Shown in pieces: positions 1-6,576 of a stretch of DNA of 14,065 bases. The number at the start of each line of letters is the position of its first letter. Within the stretch, counting starts at the first letter, position 1. This stretch comes from Verrucomicrobiota bacterium (GTDB lineage: Bacteria; Verrucomicrobiota; Verrucomicrobiia; Opitutales; Seribacteraceae): NCBI GenBank assembly GCA_014382645.1, contig JACNJI010000453.1:1-14065 (forward strand), in the 5' to 3' direction. The translations under genes were made by a program, and so were the position numbers. The notes beneath the pieces are model-generated. The model saw nothing but the letters and a program-made list of their open reading frames with translations, was not told the DNA's origin and made no database searches.

Positions 1-688
1 CAGCGTTCACCGCCATCGAGGCTCCGTCGAAGACAAGCTCGTCGTTGCCACCCACCAAGTTGACGTAGGCCACGGGACAGGCGCAATTGCTCGCCACCTT
101 GGCCAACACCTCTCGGCGAACGGCCTGCTTGCCTTGGTGCCACGGACTCGCGGAAAGATTCAGGAGGAAATCGGGAGAATCCTCTCGCACCTCCTTCAAT
201 GGGTCGGCGGCATAAAGTTCACCCGACTCGTTCCAGACATCCTCGCAAATCGTAACAGCTATTCGTTTCCCCTTGTGCTCCAAAATCAGGGAATCCTCTC
301 CCGGCTCGAAGTAGCGGGCCTCGTCGAACACGTCGTAGGTCGGCAGCAAGCGCTTGCGAGCTATGTTGGCCACCTTGCCCGCCACGCACCATGCGGCCGA
401 ATTGTAGAAAGGTCGTCCGGCCGCCTTGCCCGATTTCTCCACGTACCCGATCACCGCCGGCGTGGAACCCGTCTGTTCAGCGAATGCGAGGAGGCGTTCC
501 GCAAGATCGCTCACGAAACGCGTTTTCAGCAGCAGATCGCGCGGCGGATAACCGCAAAGAAACAACTCGGGATACGCCACCAGGTCCACGCCCTGTCCCA
601 CCAGTTGCTCGTAGGCGTCTATGGCTAGAGCCAGATTGCCGTCGAGGTCGCCGACCGTCGCGTTCAATTGGGCGACGCCAATCCTCAT
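1..688 (-). CDS. nadE: Glutamine-dependent NAD+ synthetase, N-terminal glutaminase part (partial)
   Basis: NadE converts deamido-NAD+ to NAD+ in the cytoplasm with ATP, using ammonia released from glutamine by an N-terminal nitrilase-fold domain. Translating the minus strand from the ATG at 688-686 gives 229 residues with no stop, so the gene runs off the window start and only the glutaminase domain is visible. The protein opens MRIGVAQLNATVGDLDGN, as NAD+ synthetases do. The carbon-nitrogen hydrolase triad is present: Glu41 in AYPELFLCGYPP, Lys112 in ARKRLLPTYDVFDEARYF and Cys148 in VTICEDVW. The ATP-dependent synthetase domain should lie outside the window. The gene diverges from maf with about 50 bp between the starts. 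Domain and family are clear from the motifs; the glutamine-dependent activity follows from the family. Confidence 0.94.
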   Translation of the reverse strand, partial: MRIGVAQLNATVGDLDGNLALAIDAYEQLVGQGVDLVAYPELFLCGYPPRDLLLKTRFVSDLAERLLAFAEQTGSTPAVIGYVEKSGKAAGRPFYNSAAWCVAGKVANIARKRLLPTYDVFDEARYFEPGEDSLILEHKGKRIAVTICEDVWNESGELYAADPLKEVREDSPDFLLNLSASPWHQGKQAVRREVLAKVASNCACPVAYVNLVGGNDELVFDGASMAVNA

Positions 689-739
689 CTCGTTGCAATT
701 CTTTCAAAATAGTTCATATAGGCGTTGATTATACAGAAC
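689..739. promoter_or_regulatory. Divergent nadE/maf intergenic promoter region
   Basis: This 51-bp gap separates two divergent start codons, so it should hold signals for both directions. For maf, TTGCAA (693-698) and TATAGG (717-722) are 18 bp apart and resemble sigma-70 -35/-10 boxes, but the resulting leader would be very short. No good Shine-Dalgarno precedes the maf ATG. The elements are weak matches and the call rests mostly on gene arrangement. Confidence 0.25.
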
Positions 740-1339
740 ATGAGTAACAAAAAAGCGAACCCAAAGGAATACGCATCCTTCATCTTGGCATCCGGATCAC
801 CCCGTAGACGCGAGTTGCTGGTGGACTTGGTGGAAACTTTCGACGTGATAACCACAGAGGCCGAGGAACTTGTTTTCCACGACGACGGCCCTGCCGCTCT
901 CGTCATGGAGAACGCCCGTCGCAAGGCCCGGCCCGTAGCCGATTTTCGCACTGGAGCGTGGGTGCTCGGAGCCGACACAATAGTGTCGATCGGCGAGAAG
1001 ATGCTGGGCAAGCCCACAGACATCGCCGAGGCCTCCGAAATGCTTCGCCTCCTCTCCGGAAGAACCCATTGCGTACGCACTGGATTGTGCCTTACCCACA
1101 AAGACTCCAGCTACGAGGAAGTCCGCGTGGAAACGAGCAAAGTCTCATTCCGAAGCTTGACCGATGCCACCATCAACGCCTACTTCACCGAGGTCGACCC
1201 ACTAGACAAGGCCGGGGCCTACGCCATCCAGACCCGTTCCGACCTCATCATCCAACGTTTTTCCGGTTCCCATTCCAACGTCATCGGTCTCCCGCTCGAA
1301 ATGCTCGGCGACTGGCTTCGGGAAGTCAAAGTCCTTTGA
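740..1339 (+). CDS. maf: Maf-family nucleoside triphosphate pyrophosphatase
   Basis: Maf proteins hydrolyse dTTP, UTP and modified nucleotides to monophosphate and pyrophosphate, acting as house-cleaning enzymes and linked to septum formation control. The 199-residue product has the family signatures in order: LASGSPRRRELL near the N terminus (substrate loop with Ser-x-Arg-Arg), GADTIV followed by GKP in the middle, and DKAGAYAIQ toward the C terminus. The last motif is typical of the YhdE/dTTP-UTP subgroup. Length is normal for the family. The ATG at 740 was preferred to an in-frame TTG at 725 because family members start only a few residues before the LASGSPRR loop. There is no clear Shine-Dalgarno. 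No plus-strand terminator is seen before the convergent lectin gene. Confidence 0.92.
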   Translation: MSNKKANPKEYASFILASGSPRRRELLVDLVETFDVITTEAEELVFHDDGPAALVMENARRKARPVADFRTGAWVLGADTIVSIGEKMLGKPTDIAEASEMLRLLSGRTHCVRTGLCLTHKDSSYEEVRVETSKVSFRSLTDATINAYFTEVDPLDKAGAYAIQTRSDLIIQRFSGSHSNVIGLPLEMLGDWLREVKVL

Positions 1340-1442
1340 TCAATCCTGATGACCGCGTGCTTCAGTTCACTTTTACTCACTAGCAAGTAAAGCTTGGGCG
1401 AATCCGAACACTGATAACCCGGAAAGAATCCGAACAAAGAAA

Positions 1443-1468
1443 AAGCCGAACCCTAGGGTCCGGCTTTC
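1443..1468 (-). terminator. Rho-independent terminator of the lectin-like gene
   Basis: AAAGCCG-A-ACC and GGT-C-CGGCTTT form a stem with one A-C mismatch around a CTAG loop. Read on the minus strand the stem is followed by TTCTTTGTTC, a T-rich tail, so it suits the lectin gene ending at 1496. On the plus strand it is followed by CTCGG and would be a poor terminator for maf. Confidence 0.65.
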
Positions 1469-1495
1469 TCGGTAAAGTTGTTTGTTTAATGGACG

Positions 1496-2047
1496 CTACT
1501 TGCCACCCTTGACCTTTATGGAGACGCTTCCTTTTACCGTTGCAGGTGGCTTGAGGTCGGCATCTTTGGGGCCAGCATCCTTGGGGGCAGTACCTTTCCA
1601 TTCGCAGACATAGCCCTTGACCTTGCCGGAGAAATCGGTGGCGTCCTTCCACTTGCCGTTTACGCCGTTAAGAACGAGAAAGTTGTAGCCGGTGGTAGCA
1701 CTGGGCTGTTTTGCATCCCAGTTCTTGTAGACGAATTTCTCCGCATTGTCCCAAGTCCATTTGCCTTCCTCAAACTCGTCGGTTCCTCCGAGCCAGATGA
1801 GATTGTCCTTGGCTTGTCGTCTTATGAATTCGTTTTCCTGGTCTGTGCTTACTGCTACGAGAGCTCCACCAATGTCTTCGCAGGCAAACTTGGCTTCCCA
1901 CCAAGTACTGTTGGTATCGAGGAAGGCCTTGTAGTGGTTGCCCCGAAAAGGCACGGAGTCCTTGGGGGGTTCGACGTTGACGGCATGGACGGAAGCCGCA
2001 ATGGAGAGCAGAACGGATCCGATGAGTACAGGTAACTTACTATTCAT
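1496..2047 (-). CDS. Secreted C-type lectin-fold protein
   Basis: This 183-residue protein has an N-terminal signal peptide: Lys4, a hydrophobic stretch, and a likely cut after VHA at about residue 22. A single C-type lectin domain follows, roughly residues 33-150. Visible hallmarks are WWEAKFACEDIGG (Cys56), WLGGTDEFEEGKWTW at 85-99, QPS at 115-117 where carbohydrate-binding lectins have EPN or QPD, GKWKDA near 131-136, and YVCEW with Cys148. Only these two cysteines are present, so only the outer disulfide of the canonical fold can form. The tail (about 152-183) is rich in Lys, Pro, Ala and Asp. Sugar binding is uncertain because the QPS triplet departs from consensus. It appears to be a single-gene unit with its own terminator. 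No clear Shine-Dalgarno is seen. Confidence 0.82.
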   Translation of the reverse strand: MNSKLPVLIGSVLLSIAASVHAVNVEPPKDSVPFRGNHYKAFLDTNSTWWEAKFACEDIGGALVAVSTDQENEFIRRQAKDNLIWLGGTDEFEEGKWTWDNAEKFVYKNWDAKQPSATTGYNFLVLNGVNGKWKDATDFSGKVKGYVCEWKGTAPKDAGPKDADLKPPATVKGSVSIKVKGGK

Positions 2048-2772
2048 ATAATAATACCAATTACTTGCTGATCAATGGTCGCGCAATGCATTTTTTCGCA
2101 AAAAAGAGAAGTTTCCCTGATACCCGCCCTGGGGTTACGGTTGACTTCGCTTGCGATAAATAGGATGAATTGAACTTTCGGAAGGGCGAGATTCATCCGT
2201 GTTTTTTCACAGATGTAAACCCAGTCTTACTCCTGTGAGGATAAGGTCAATAAAAGGTCAGAAAATCTCGCAGAACTCCACTTTCGGCTATTCGATATAC
2301 GGATTCTTCGTTGCCCATATTGCCCTTGCAGAAGTGGTGAGAAAAAGAGAGGGCGGTCCTACTGGAACTAGGTATTTTCTAAAGGATTAAGACCAGTCTG
2401 GTGATTGACGCCGAATCGTTCTCCAATAAATTCCAGGCTGTCCCGAAAATGTAAATCGGGTTCACGATGATCAACCCGAACGGAGGGAGTTCGCCATTCT
2501 CGATTCCAAAATCGCAATCATCGAGTCTAGATCGAGATTAGGCTGTCTGGCCAAGTTCCACAGGAATAAGATGTCAGGCACTCGATCCAAGCCCTACGCA
2601 AAAGCCGTATGTATCAAACGAGCCTGAGAAACGTCCTGTCTAAGTTCTAGATCGATTATCAAGACATTACTCTTTCAAGTGCTCCGGCCAAGAAAAGGAA
2701 TGCCGGCACTAATACAAAGTGCCATTTGAAACTGGATGACTGATTTACCTTTTTTGGCCGCCGCGCCGATTA
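2048..2772. other. 725-bp stretch without a recognisable gene
   Basis: No ORF here has the look of a protein; the longest (63 codons, plus strand, from 2199) shows no family resemblance. Several short inverted repeats can be seen: TTTTTT/AAAAAA at 2091-2105, GGATGAAT (2163-2170) with ATTCATCC (2191-2198), ACCAG-T-CTGGT at 2392-2402, and two mutually exclusive stems, CCCGA (2442-2446) with TCGGG (2456-2460) and TCGGGTT (2456-2462) with AACCCGA (2473-2479). None carries a T-run. The region could be decayed coding sequence or house an untranslated RNA; the sequence does not decide. Confidence 0.4.
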
Positions 2773-3361
2773 TCAGAATATCGTTAACGGAAAGAAAGCC
2801 TTCCACCAGTTCGGGTCTTTTATGGATGTCGTACCCTGCGGGAAGTCTCCTTCGCTTACTATCGGCGGAGACTCACCGATCACACCCGATGAAATGCTGA
2901 CCTGTGCGGGAACCGCCTCCCGCTTTTGGGCCTGAGAAGGCATATCTTTCGGGTAGTGATCGGGGTTGGCTAAATAAGCGAAGAAATGGGCTGAGTCGTC
3001 GGGGGATTTATTCATCAATGAAAAATAGTACTTTCTGGTTTTCCCGTTGTCTTCACTTTTGCCCAAAGGGAATCTGATTCGCTGTGAAGCCTTTAAGGAC
3101 ATCGAGTCGGCTTCCGACCCTGACAACAGGTAACTGAGAAGTTCTGCAGCTTGTCCTTGTGTGTTGTCCGGACATCGAAGAATCCATGAAGAGACTTGTT
3201 CGCAGACCAGACTATCATTCTTAAGCGGAAGTAAGGTGGAAAGGTATTCTAGTATGCCTGCCTGTAGATCGGATTATCCTTCTGCTCGATGGTCTTCCCG
3301 ATCTTTACCCGGCGGTTGCCTGGCTTCAGCAACTCGCACAAGCACTTTAAAGGCAATTTTC
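2773..3361 (-). pseudogene. Frameshifted, 5'-truncated gene of unknown function
   Basis: A minus-strand frame is open from about 3275 to the stop at 2773 but has no usable start at its beginning (first candidate TTG at 3126). Upstream, a different minus frame carries coding-like sequence (KCLCELLKPGNRRVKIGK, then NPIYRQ) and ends in a stop at 3249. The two frames meet at the tandem tetranucleotide CAGGCAGG (about 3254-3263). Adding one CAGG unit would join them seamlessly, giving NPIYRQAGILEYLSTLLPL. The product ends in a segment containing DPNWWKAFF. Sequence upstream of about 3360 belongs instead to the DUF1501 fragment on the other strand, so the 5' part of this gene is missing. I do not recognise the family. 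A shorter real protein starting at TTG 3126 or ATG 3102 is the alternative. Confidence 0.45.
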
Positions 3362-3811
3362 GGTTATTACTGCGTGAGCCTTTCGCTCGGTGACTTTGAT
3401 ACGCACGAAGCAAATTTCCCGAGAATCCGTTACCTCGGGCCATTGCTGGATCACGCGCTGGACACGCTCGTCACTGATTTGGAAGAGCGCGGAATGCTCG
3501 ACGATGTGATGATTATCGTGTGGGGAGAATTTGGACGCTCGCCTAAAATCAGCAACAATGGCGGACGCGAGCACTGGCCGCAAGTTTCGATGGGCATCAT
3601 GGCCGGCGGCGGTCTCAACACTGGCCAAGTCATCGGCAGCACTGATCGCTACGCCGGAGAAGTGGCCTCCCAGCCGGTTCATTATCAGGACGTCTTCGCC
3701 ACGCTGTATCGTCATCTCGGAATCGACGGGCAGGCCACGACTCTGATGGACACGATCGGACGGCCGCATAATCTTTTGGATGTGGGCCGACCGATCGAAG
3801 AATTAATCTGA
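3362..3811 (+). pseudogene. DUF1501 protein, C-terminal fragment
   Basis: DUF1501 proteins are exported, alkaline-phosphatase/sulfatase-like proteins of about 450 residues, common in Planctomycetota and Verrucomicrobiota, often encoded beside DUF1549/DUF1553 genes. Only the last third is here: VSLSLGDFDTHEANF, then LDTLVTDLEERGMLDD, VWGEFGRSPKI, GREHWP, AGGGLNTGQVIGSTDRYAGE and the usual C-terminal GRPIEELI. Homology begins abruptly near 3362. The open frame continues back to about 3161, but that translation (Ser/Arg/Cys-rich) does not resemble the family and overlaps a better-looking minus-strand frame. There is no signal peptide and no start of its own. It is most likely a non-functional remnant. 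No DUF1549/DUF1553 partner is visible. Confidence 0.75.
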
Positions 3812-4006
3812 CCGGACTTGATTGGATCGTCGGCCGCAGGGAGGCGACGGCACAAAAGTCAATGATATCGGCATTTTTATTAAACCTGATGGGCTATTTA
3901 ATTGAGCAGAGTATTCTAGTCGTTTCTGCCCGAGTGGTTCCAGTATACTTGAGAAGTAATATTGCAGGGCGTCCAAACAAGTTATCCTCTTGGGTCTGTT
4001 GAGCGA

Positions 4007-4324
4007 ATGGAGTCGTGGCGCCGGGCAAAAAGCCAAACTGGGGACCCTGGCGCTATCGTTGCCATCACCATCGTGAGCGGCCTCAATCACCTTCACTCGG
4101 ACTACGGGCAACTCGCCTACGCCAACGCCCTCAGCGCGGCCAAAGAGTCGGGCACGATTACCGAGGGTATCAAAAGCTTTGCCGACTTCGAGAAAGCCGT
4201 GAAGGCCAAGAAGATCAATTACAAACTAATGGCGAAGATTCGGGATAAGGCTGAAGCTGCTACGTTGCCCCTCGGACAGGAGCAAAGGAGCTTGAGTCAA
4301 AAACTCTCGAATCAGGGCGGGTAG
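4007..4324 (+). CDS. Small hypothetical protein, possibly a gene fragment
   Basis: A 105-residue ORF starts at ATG 4007; an in-frame TTG at 3962 would add 15 residues. The first residues (MESWRRAKSQTGDPG) look unlike protein coding. From about residue 16 on it does: AIVAITIVSGLNHLHSDYG, then an Ala/Lys-rich helical part ending KINYKLMAKIRDKAEAATL. I recognise no family. The stop lies only 9 bp from the end of the convergent gene. Its position between a truncated DUF1501 gene and other decayed sequence makes a fragment of a larger gene plausible. No Shine-Dalgarno was seen. Confidence 0.4.
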   Translation: MESWRRAKSQTGDPGAIVAITIVSGLNHLHSDYGQLAYANALSAAKESGTITEGIKSFADFEKAVKAKKINYKLMAKIRDKAEAATLPLGQEQRSLSQKLSNQGG

Positions 4325-4333
4325 GGCGGGAAC

Positions 4334-4963
4334 CTACTTTTCCTTCATCAGCGCGTTGTAGCGCTTGGTCCACTGGTGATGAGCGTTGAACCTTAGGTCG
4401 GCATCAGCCGCTCTTTTGATCACCCGATCTATGTCTCTCAGTTTCTTGTCCTTCAACGTGGCCTCGTACCTGAGGTTTGACTCCAAGTAATCGAGGATGA
4501 ATTTGTCGAGATGCTCTTCAAGGAAATCGAGAATGAATTTTTTATTCCGGATGTGTATCAATAAAGAACTGTAAGTACCTTGGCCGGGGGCAAAAACACT
4601 TCCCGTTCCTCTGTCATTAGGGATTCCGAAATGGGCCGCGAGTTTCTCGAATCGAACAGAAATGGAAACCGCTTCACCGATATTGTTTACTACTACGTAA
4701 AGATAACTCCCCGTAGGCGAGTCATCACCTGTCGGAACTACCTTGAAGCCTCGGGTCAGCAACTTCAGCTTAACCGTCCTTTCAATGTCCTCTCTGGTCA
4801 GACCGATTTTTTTGGCTTCTTCTCCGGGGTCTTCCACAACCACATCCATCTCCCGAAAGGTAAATCCGACCTCCAAGCCCGGATAGGCTTTCCCAAAAGC
4901 CTGCGAACCCACCCCGATGGCGGCGATTGCGATAAGAGTTTGAATTACCTTCATAGCCGCCAT
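4334..4963 (-). CDS. Secreted protein of unknown function
   Basis: The 209-residue product starts with a signal peptide-like segment (MKVIQTLIAIAAIGVGSQAFG, cut probably after the Ala-Phe-Gly area near residue 25). The mature part has LTREDIERTVKLKLLTRGFKV, a helix-strand pattern, then SYLYVVVNNIGEAVSISVRF, an extended pair of strands. The C-terminal third is highly charged and helical, with two similar repeats (NKKFILDFLEEHL and LDKFILDYLESNL), and ends FNAHHQWTKRYNALMKEK. I do not recognise the family. Two starts are possible: ATG 4963, or ATG 4954, which has AGGA eight bases upstream and places the lysine directly before the hydrophobic core. The second may be the true start. It follows the broken frame at 5009-5364 on the same strand by about 45 bp. 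Confidence 0.68.
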   Translation of the reverse strand: MAAMKVIQTLIAIAAIGVGSQAFGKAYPGLEVGFTFREMDVVVEDPGEEAKKIGLTREDIERTVKLKLLTRGFKVVPTGDDSPTGSYLYVVVNNIGEAVSISVRFEKLAAHFGIPNDRGTGSVFAPGQGTYSSLLIHIRNKKFILDFLEEHLDKFILDYLESNLRYEATLKDKKLRDIDRVIKRAADADLRFNAHHQWTKRYNALMKEK

Positions 4964-5048
4964 CCTAGTCGCCGCCGCATTGGCGAGTCAAGGGCGGGTG
5001 GGGCAGCTTCAATTTGACTCGTCGGAGCCGCCATCGTCGGATGGCGGC
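4917..5048. repeat. Four-copy GCCGCCAT/ATGGCGGC octamer forming two inverted pairs
   Basis: The octamer occurs as ATGGCGGC at 4917-4924, GCCGCCAT at 4956-4963, GCCGCCAT at 5027-5034 and ATGGCGGC at 5041-5048. The last two form a perfect 8-bp stem with a 6-base loop. The first two can pair across 31 bases, and in the minus-strand transcript that stem would contain the AUG at 4963. Any opposite-sense pair could form, so alternative structures are possible. A regulatory role is inference. Confidence 0.4.
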
Positions 5049-5364
5049 ATGACAGCCCAATACTTTTTCGCATCAGCATCTGTAACCAGACCGTCGTAGT
5101 GAGCATTGAAAACCTTGGGAGCCAAGGCATCTCTCTCTTGTTCGTTGGAAATGTGGCTGACCCTTTCGATCATGTCGGACTTCATGTTAACTCCGACTCT
5201 ACAATCCTCGGCAAATTCCTGAGCGTCGAGTCGATTATAGAATCGTTGACGTATGCGCTTACCGTTTGGTAGGGTGACATCAACATTACTAGCTTACCTT
5301 TTCCTTATCCCTTAATCTTACGAACTTTTATGTTTCTCTTGGAGCAGTTTCTTACATCAGTCAT
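5009..5364 (-). pseudogene. Broken small gene, possibly integrase N-terminal remnant
   Basis: A minus-strand frame is open from 5293 to the stop at 5009 but lacks a start at its 5' end. It reads VDVTLPNGKRIRQRFYNRL followed by DAQEFAEDC, which resembles the arm-type DNA-binding start of tyrosine recombinases (pattern: variable strand, PNGKR, then KAEA-type helix). Further upstream, ATG 5364 follows GAGGAAAG at good spacing and encodes MTDVRNCSKRNIKVRKIKG before a TAA in another frame. One stop plus one frameshift would join the two. Alternatively a 58-residue protein may start at ATG 5185, which has GGAG five bases upstream; it would end YWAVMPPSDDGGSDESN. The core catalytic integrase domain is absent, so the integrase reading is only suggestive. 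Confidence 0.33.
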
Positions 5365-5462
5365 GGAACTTTCCTCATCTGTTAATTTCAAAAGCGTTGA
5401 CGCCCCTTTTCGTCAAAGCTTCCAAAATCCGTCAAGGGCGAAGACGAAAACATCGCTAAACA

Positions 5463-5477
5463 CTAGATAGAATCTAG
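5463..5477. promoter_or_regulatory. Palindrome CTAGAT-AGA-ATCTAG before tRNA-Pro
   Basis: A perfect 6-bp inverted repeat with a 3-base centre ends four bases before the tRNA. It contains TAGAAT (5468-5473), which is correctly placed to act as the -10 box of the tRNA promoter, but no convincing -35 box lies 17 bp upstream. The palindrome could equally be an operator or chance. Confidence 0.28.
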
Positions 5478-5479
5478 AG

Positions 5480-5558
<79 letters not shown>

Positions 5559-5583
5559 TTTTTTTTTCACTTATTGGGGTAAA

Positions 5584-6444
5584 TCAGACTCCACCTTGTT
5601 CCCATTTGAATAGGCGTGGTTCGTATTCCGCAACTACTTCTAGATTTCCTCGCTTGCGAGCACCTTCAATGAGAATACGGAATTTCCTGATCAGGGTTTC
5701 CTTGGTAAGGAGCTGGTCTTCCGGCGATAGGTTTTTTTCGGACAGGATTTGCTCCAGAGCTCGAGTTCGGTAGCGATCCATACCCCAAGTAGTGGTAGAA
5801 AGCTGGTCCTCGTGACCGCCGTACTTTCGGACGAGAGCTTCGTCAAGAAAGTGAACGGGTTCGCGGGCGGTTATCCGGAGCCAGAGATCGTAGTCCTCGC
5901 AAACGGGAAAAGTTTCGTCGAAACCGCCGACCTCATCGAACAGGTCTCGACGAATAAGAACGGAGGAAGGGCAAATGGAACAGAGGGGCAGGCACCGGCG
6001 GTAGATATAACCACCCGACTTGGCGTATTCCTTGGGCTGATTGACTCGCCTGCCATTTCGGATCCAAATCTCGTCGGTGTGGCTGAGCCGGAGCTCAGGC
6101 TCCTTGGCTAGATGAGAAAGTTGCCGCTCAAGTTTTTCGGGTAACCATGCATCATCTGAGTCGAGAAACGCGATCCATGCTCCCGAAGCCAAGGCGACCC
6201 CTGAATTCCGGGCGGAGCTGACACCTGCGTTTTCTTGGCGATGGAACCGGACGGCGGGATAATCCCGGAGGATCATTTCGTCGGTGCCGTCGGTCGAACC
6301 ATCGTCCACCACGATCAGCTCCCAATCATAAAAGGTCTGGTTAATTACTGAATCCAAGGAGCGAGGGAGAGTGTCAATGCGATCGTAGGTAGGAATAACG
6401 ACCGAGACCTTGGGTGTTAGTAATTCCTTTCGCTCTTTCAACAT
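5584..6444 (-). CDS. Family 2 glycosyltransferase
   Basis: The 286-residue enzyme is a GT-A-fold family 2 glycosyltransferase, which moves a sugar from a nucleotide-sugar onto an acceptor, typically in surface polysaccharide synthesis. Motifs in order are VSVVIPTYDR near residue 13, VVDDGSTDGT with Asp47-Asp48 for the nucleotide, NAGVSSARNSG, the metal-binding DSDD at 95-98, and a C-terminal GGFDETFPVCEDYDLWLRI carrying the ED-type catalytic base (Glu183-Asp184). There are no membrane segments, so it would act at the cytoplasmic face. ATG 6444 precedes the PKVSVV core by the usual short distance. It is convergent with tRNA-Pro and divergent from the reductase gene at 6577. The sugar donor cannot be read from sequence. 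Confidence 0.92.
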   Translation of the reverse strand: MLKERKELLTPKVSVVIPTYDRIDTLPRSLDSVINQTFYDWELIVVDDGSTDGTDEMILRDYPAVRFHRQENAGVSSARNSGVALASGAWIAFLDSDDAWLPEKLERQLSHLAKEPELRLSHTDEIWIRNGRRVNQPKEYAKSGGYIYRRCLPLCSICPSSVLIRRDLFDEVGGFDETFPVCEDYDLWLRITAREPVHFLDEALVRKYGGHEDQLSTTTWGMDRYRTRALEQILSEKNLSPEDQLLTKETLIRKFRILIEGARKRGNLEVVAEYEPRLFKWEQGGV

Positions 6445-6576
6445 ACCAATCTTGAATAAAGATATAAGCGAGAGCTCAGCTTATCGACGGAAGGTGAACA
6501 TCATAGCTCACTTCGACTTCAAAGTTCCGCCAATTTGCTTTTTGCCATTTTGCAGAGAGTATTTATCAACAGCTCC

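Noticed and set aside
134..747. Plus-strand open frames over the nadE region
   Set aside because: They are antisense to a clear NAD+ synthetase glutaminase domain, with Arg-rich translations typical of shadow frames.
3828..3849. CGTCG/CGACG hairpin after the DUF1501 fragment as a terminator
   Set aside because: The stem is only 5 bp with a 12-base loop, and no T-run follows on either strand.
3803..4111. 102-codon minus-strand frame
   Set aside because: Its translation has no signature, it overlaps both the DUF1501 end and the 4007 ORF, and it has no Shine-Dalgarno.
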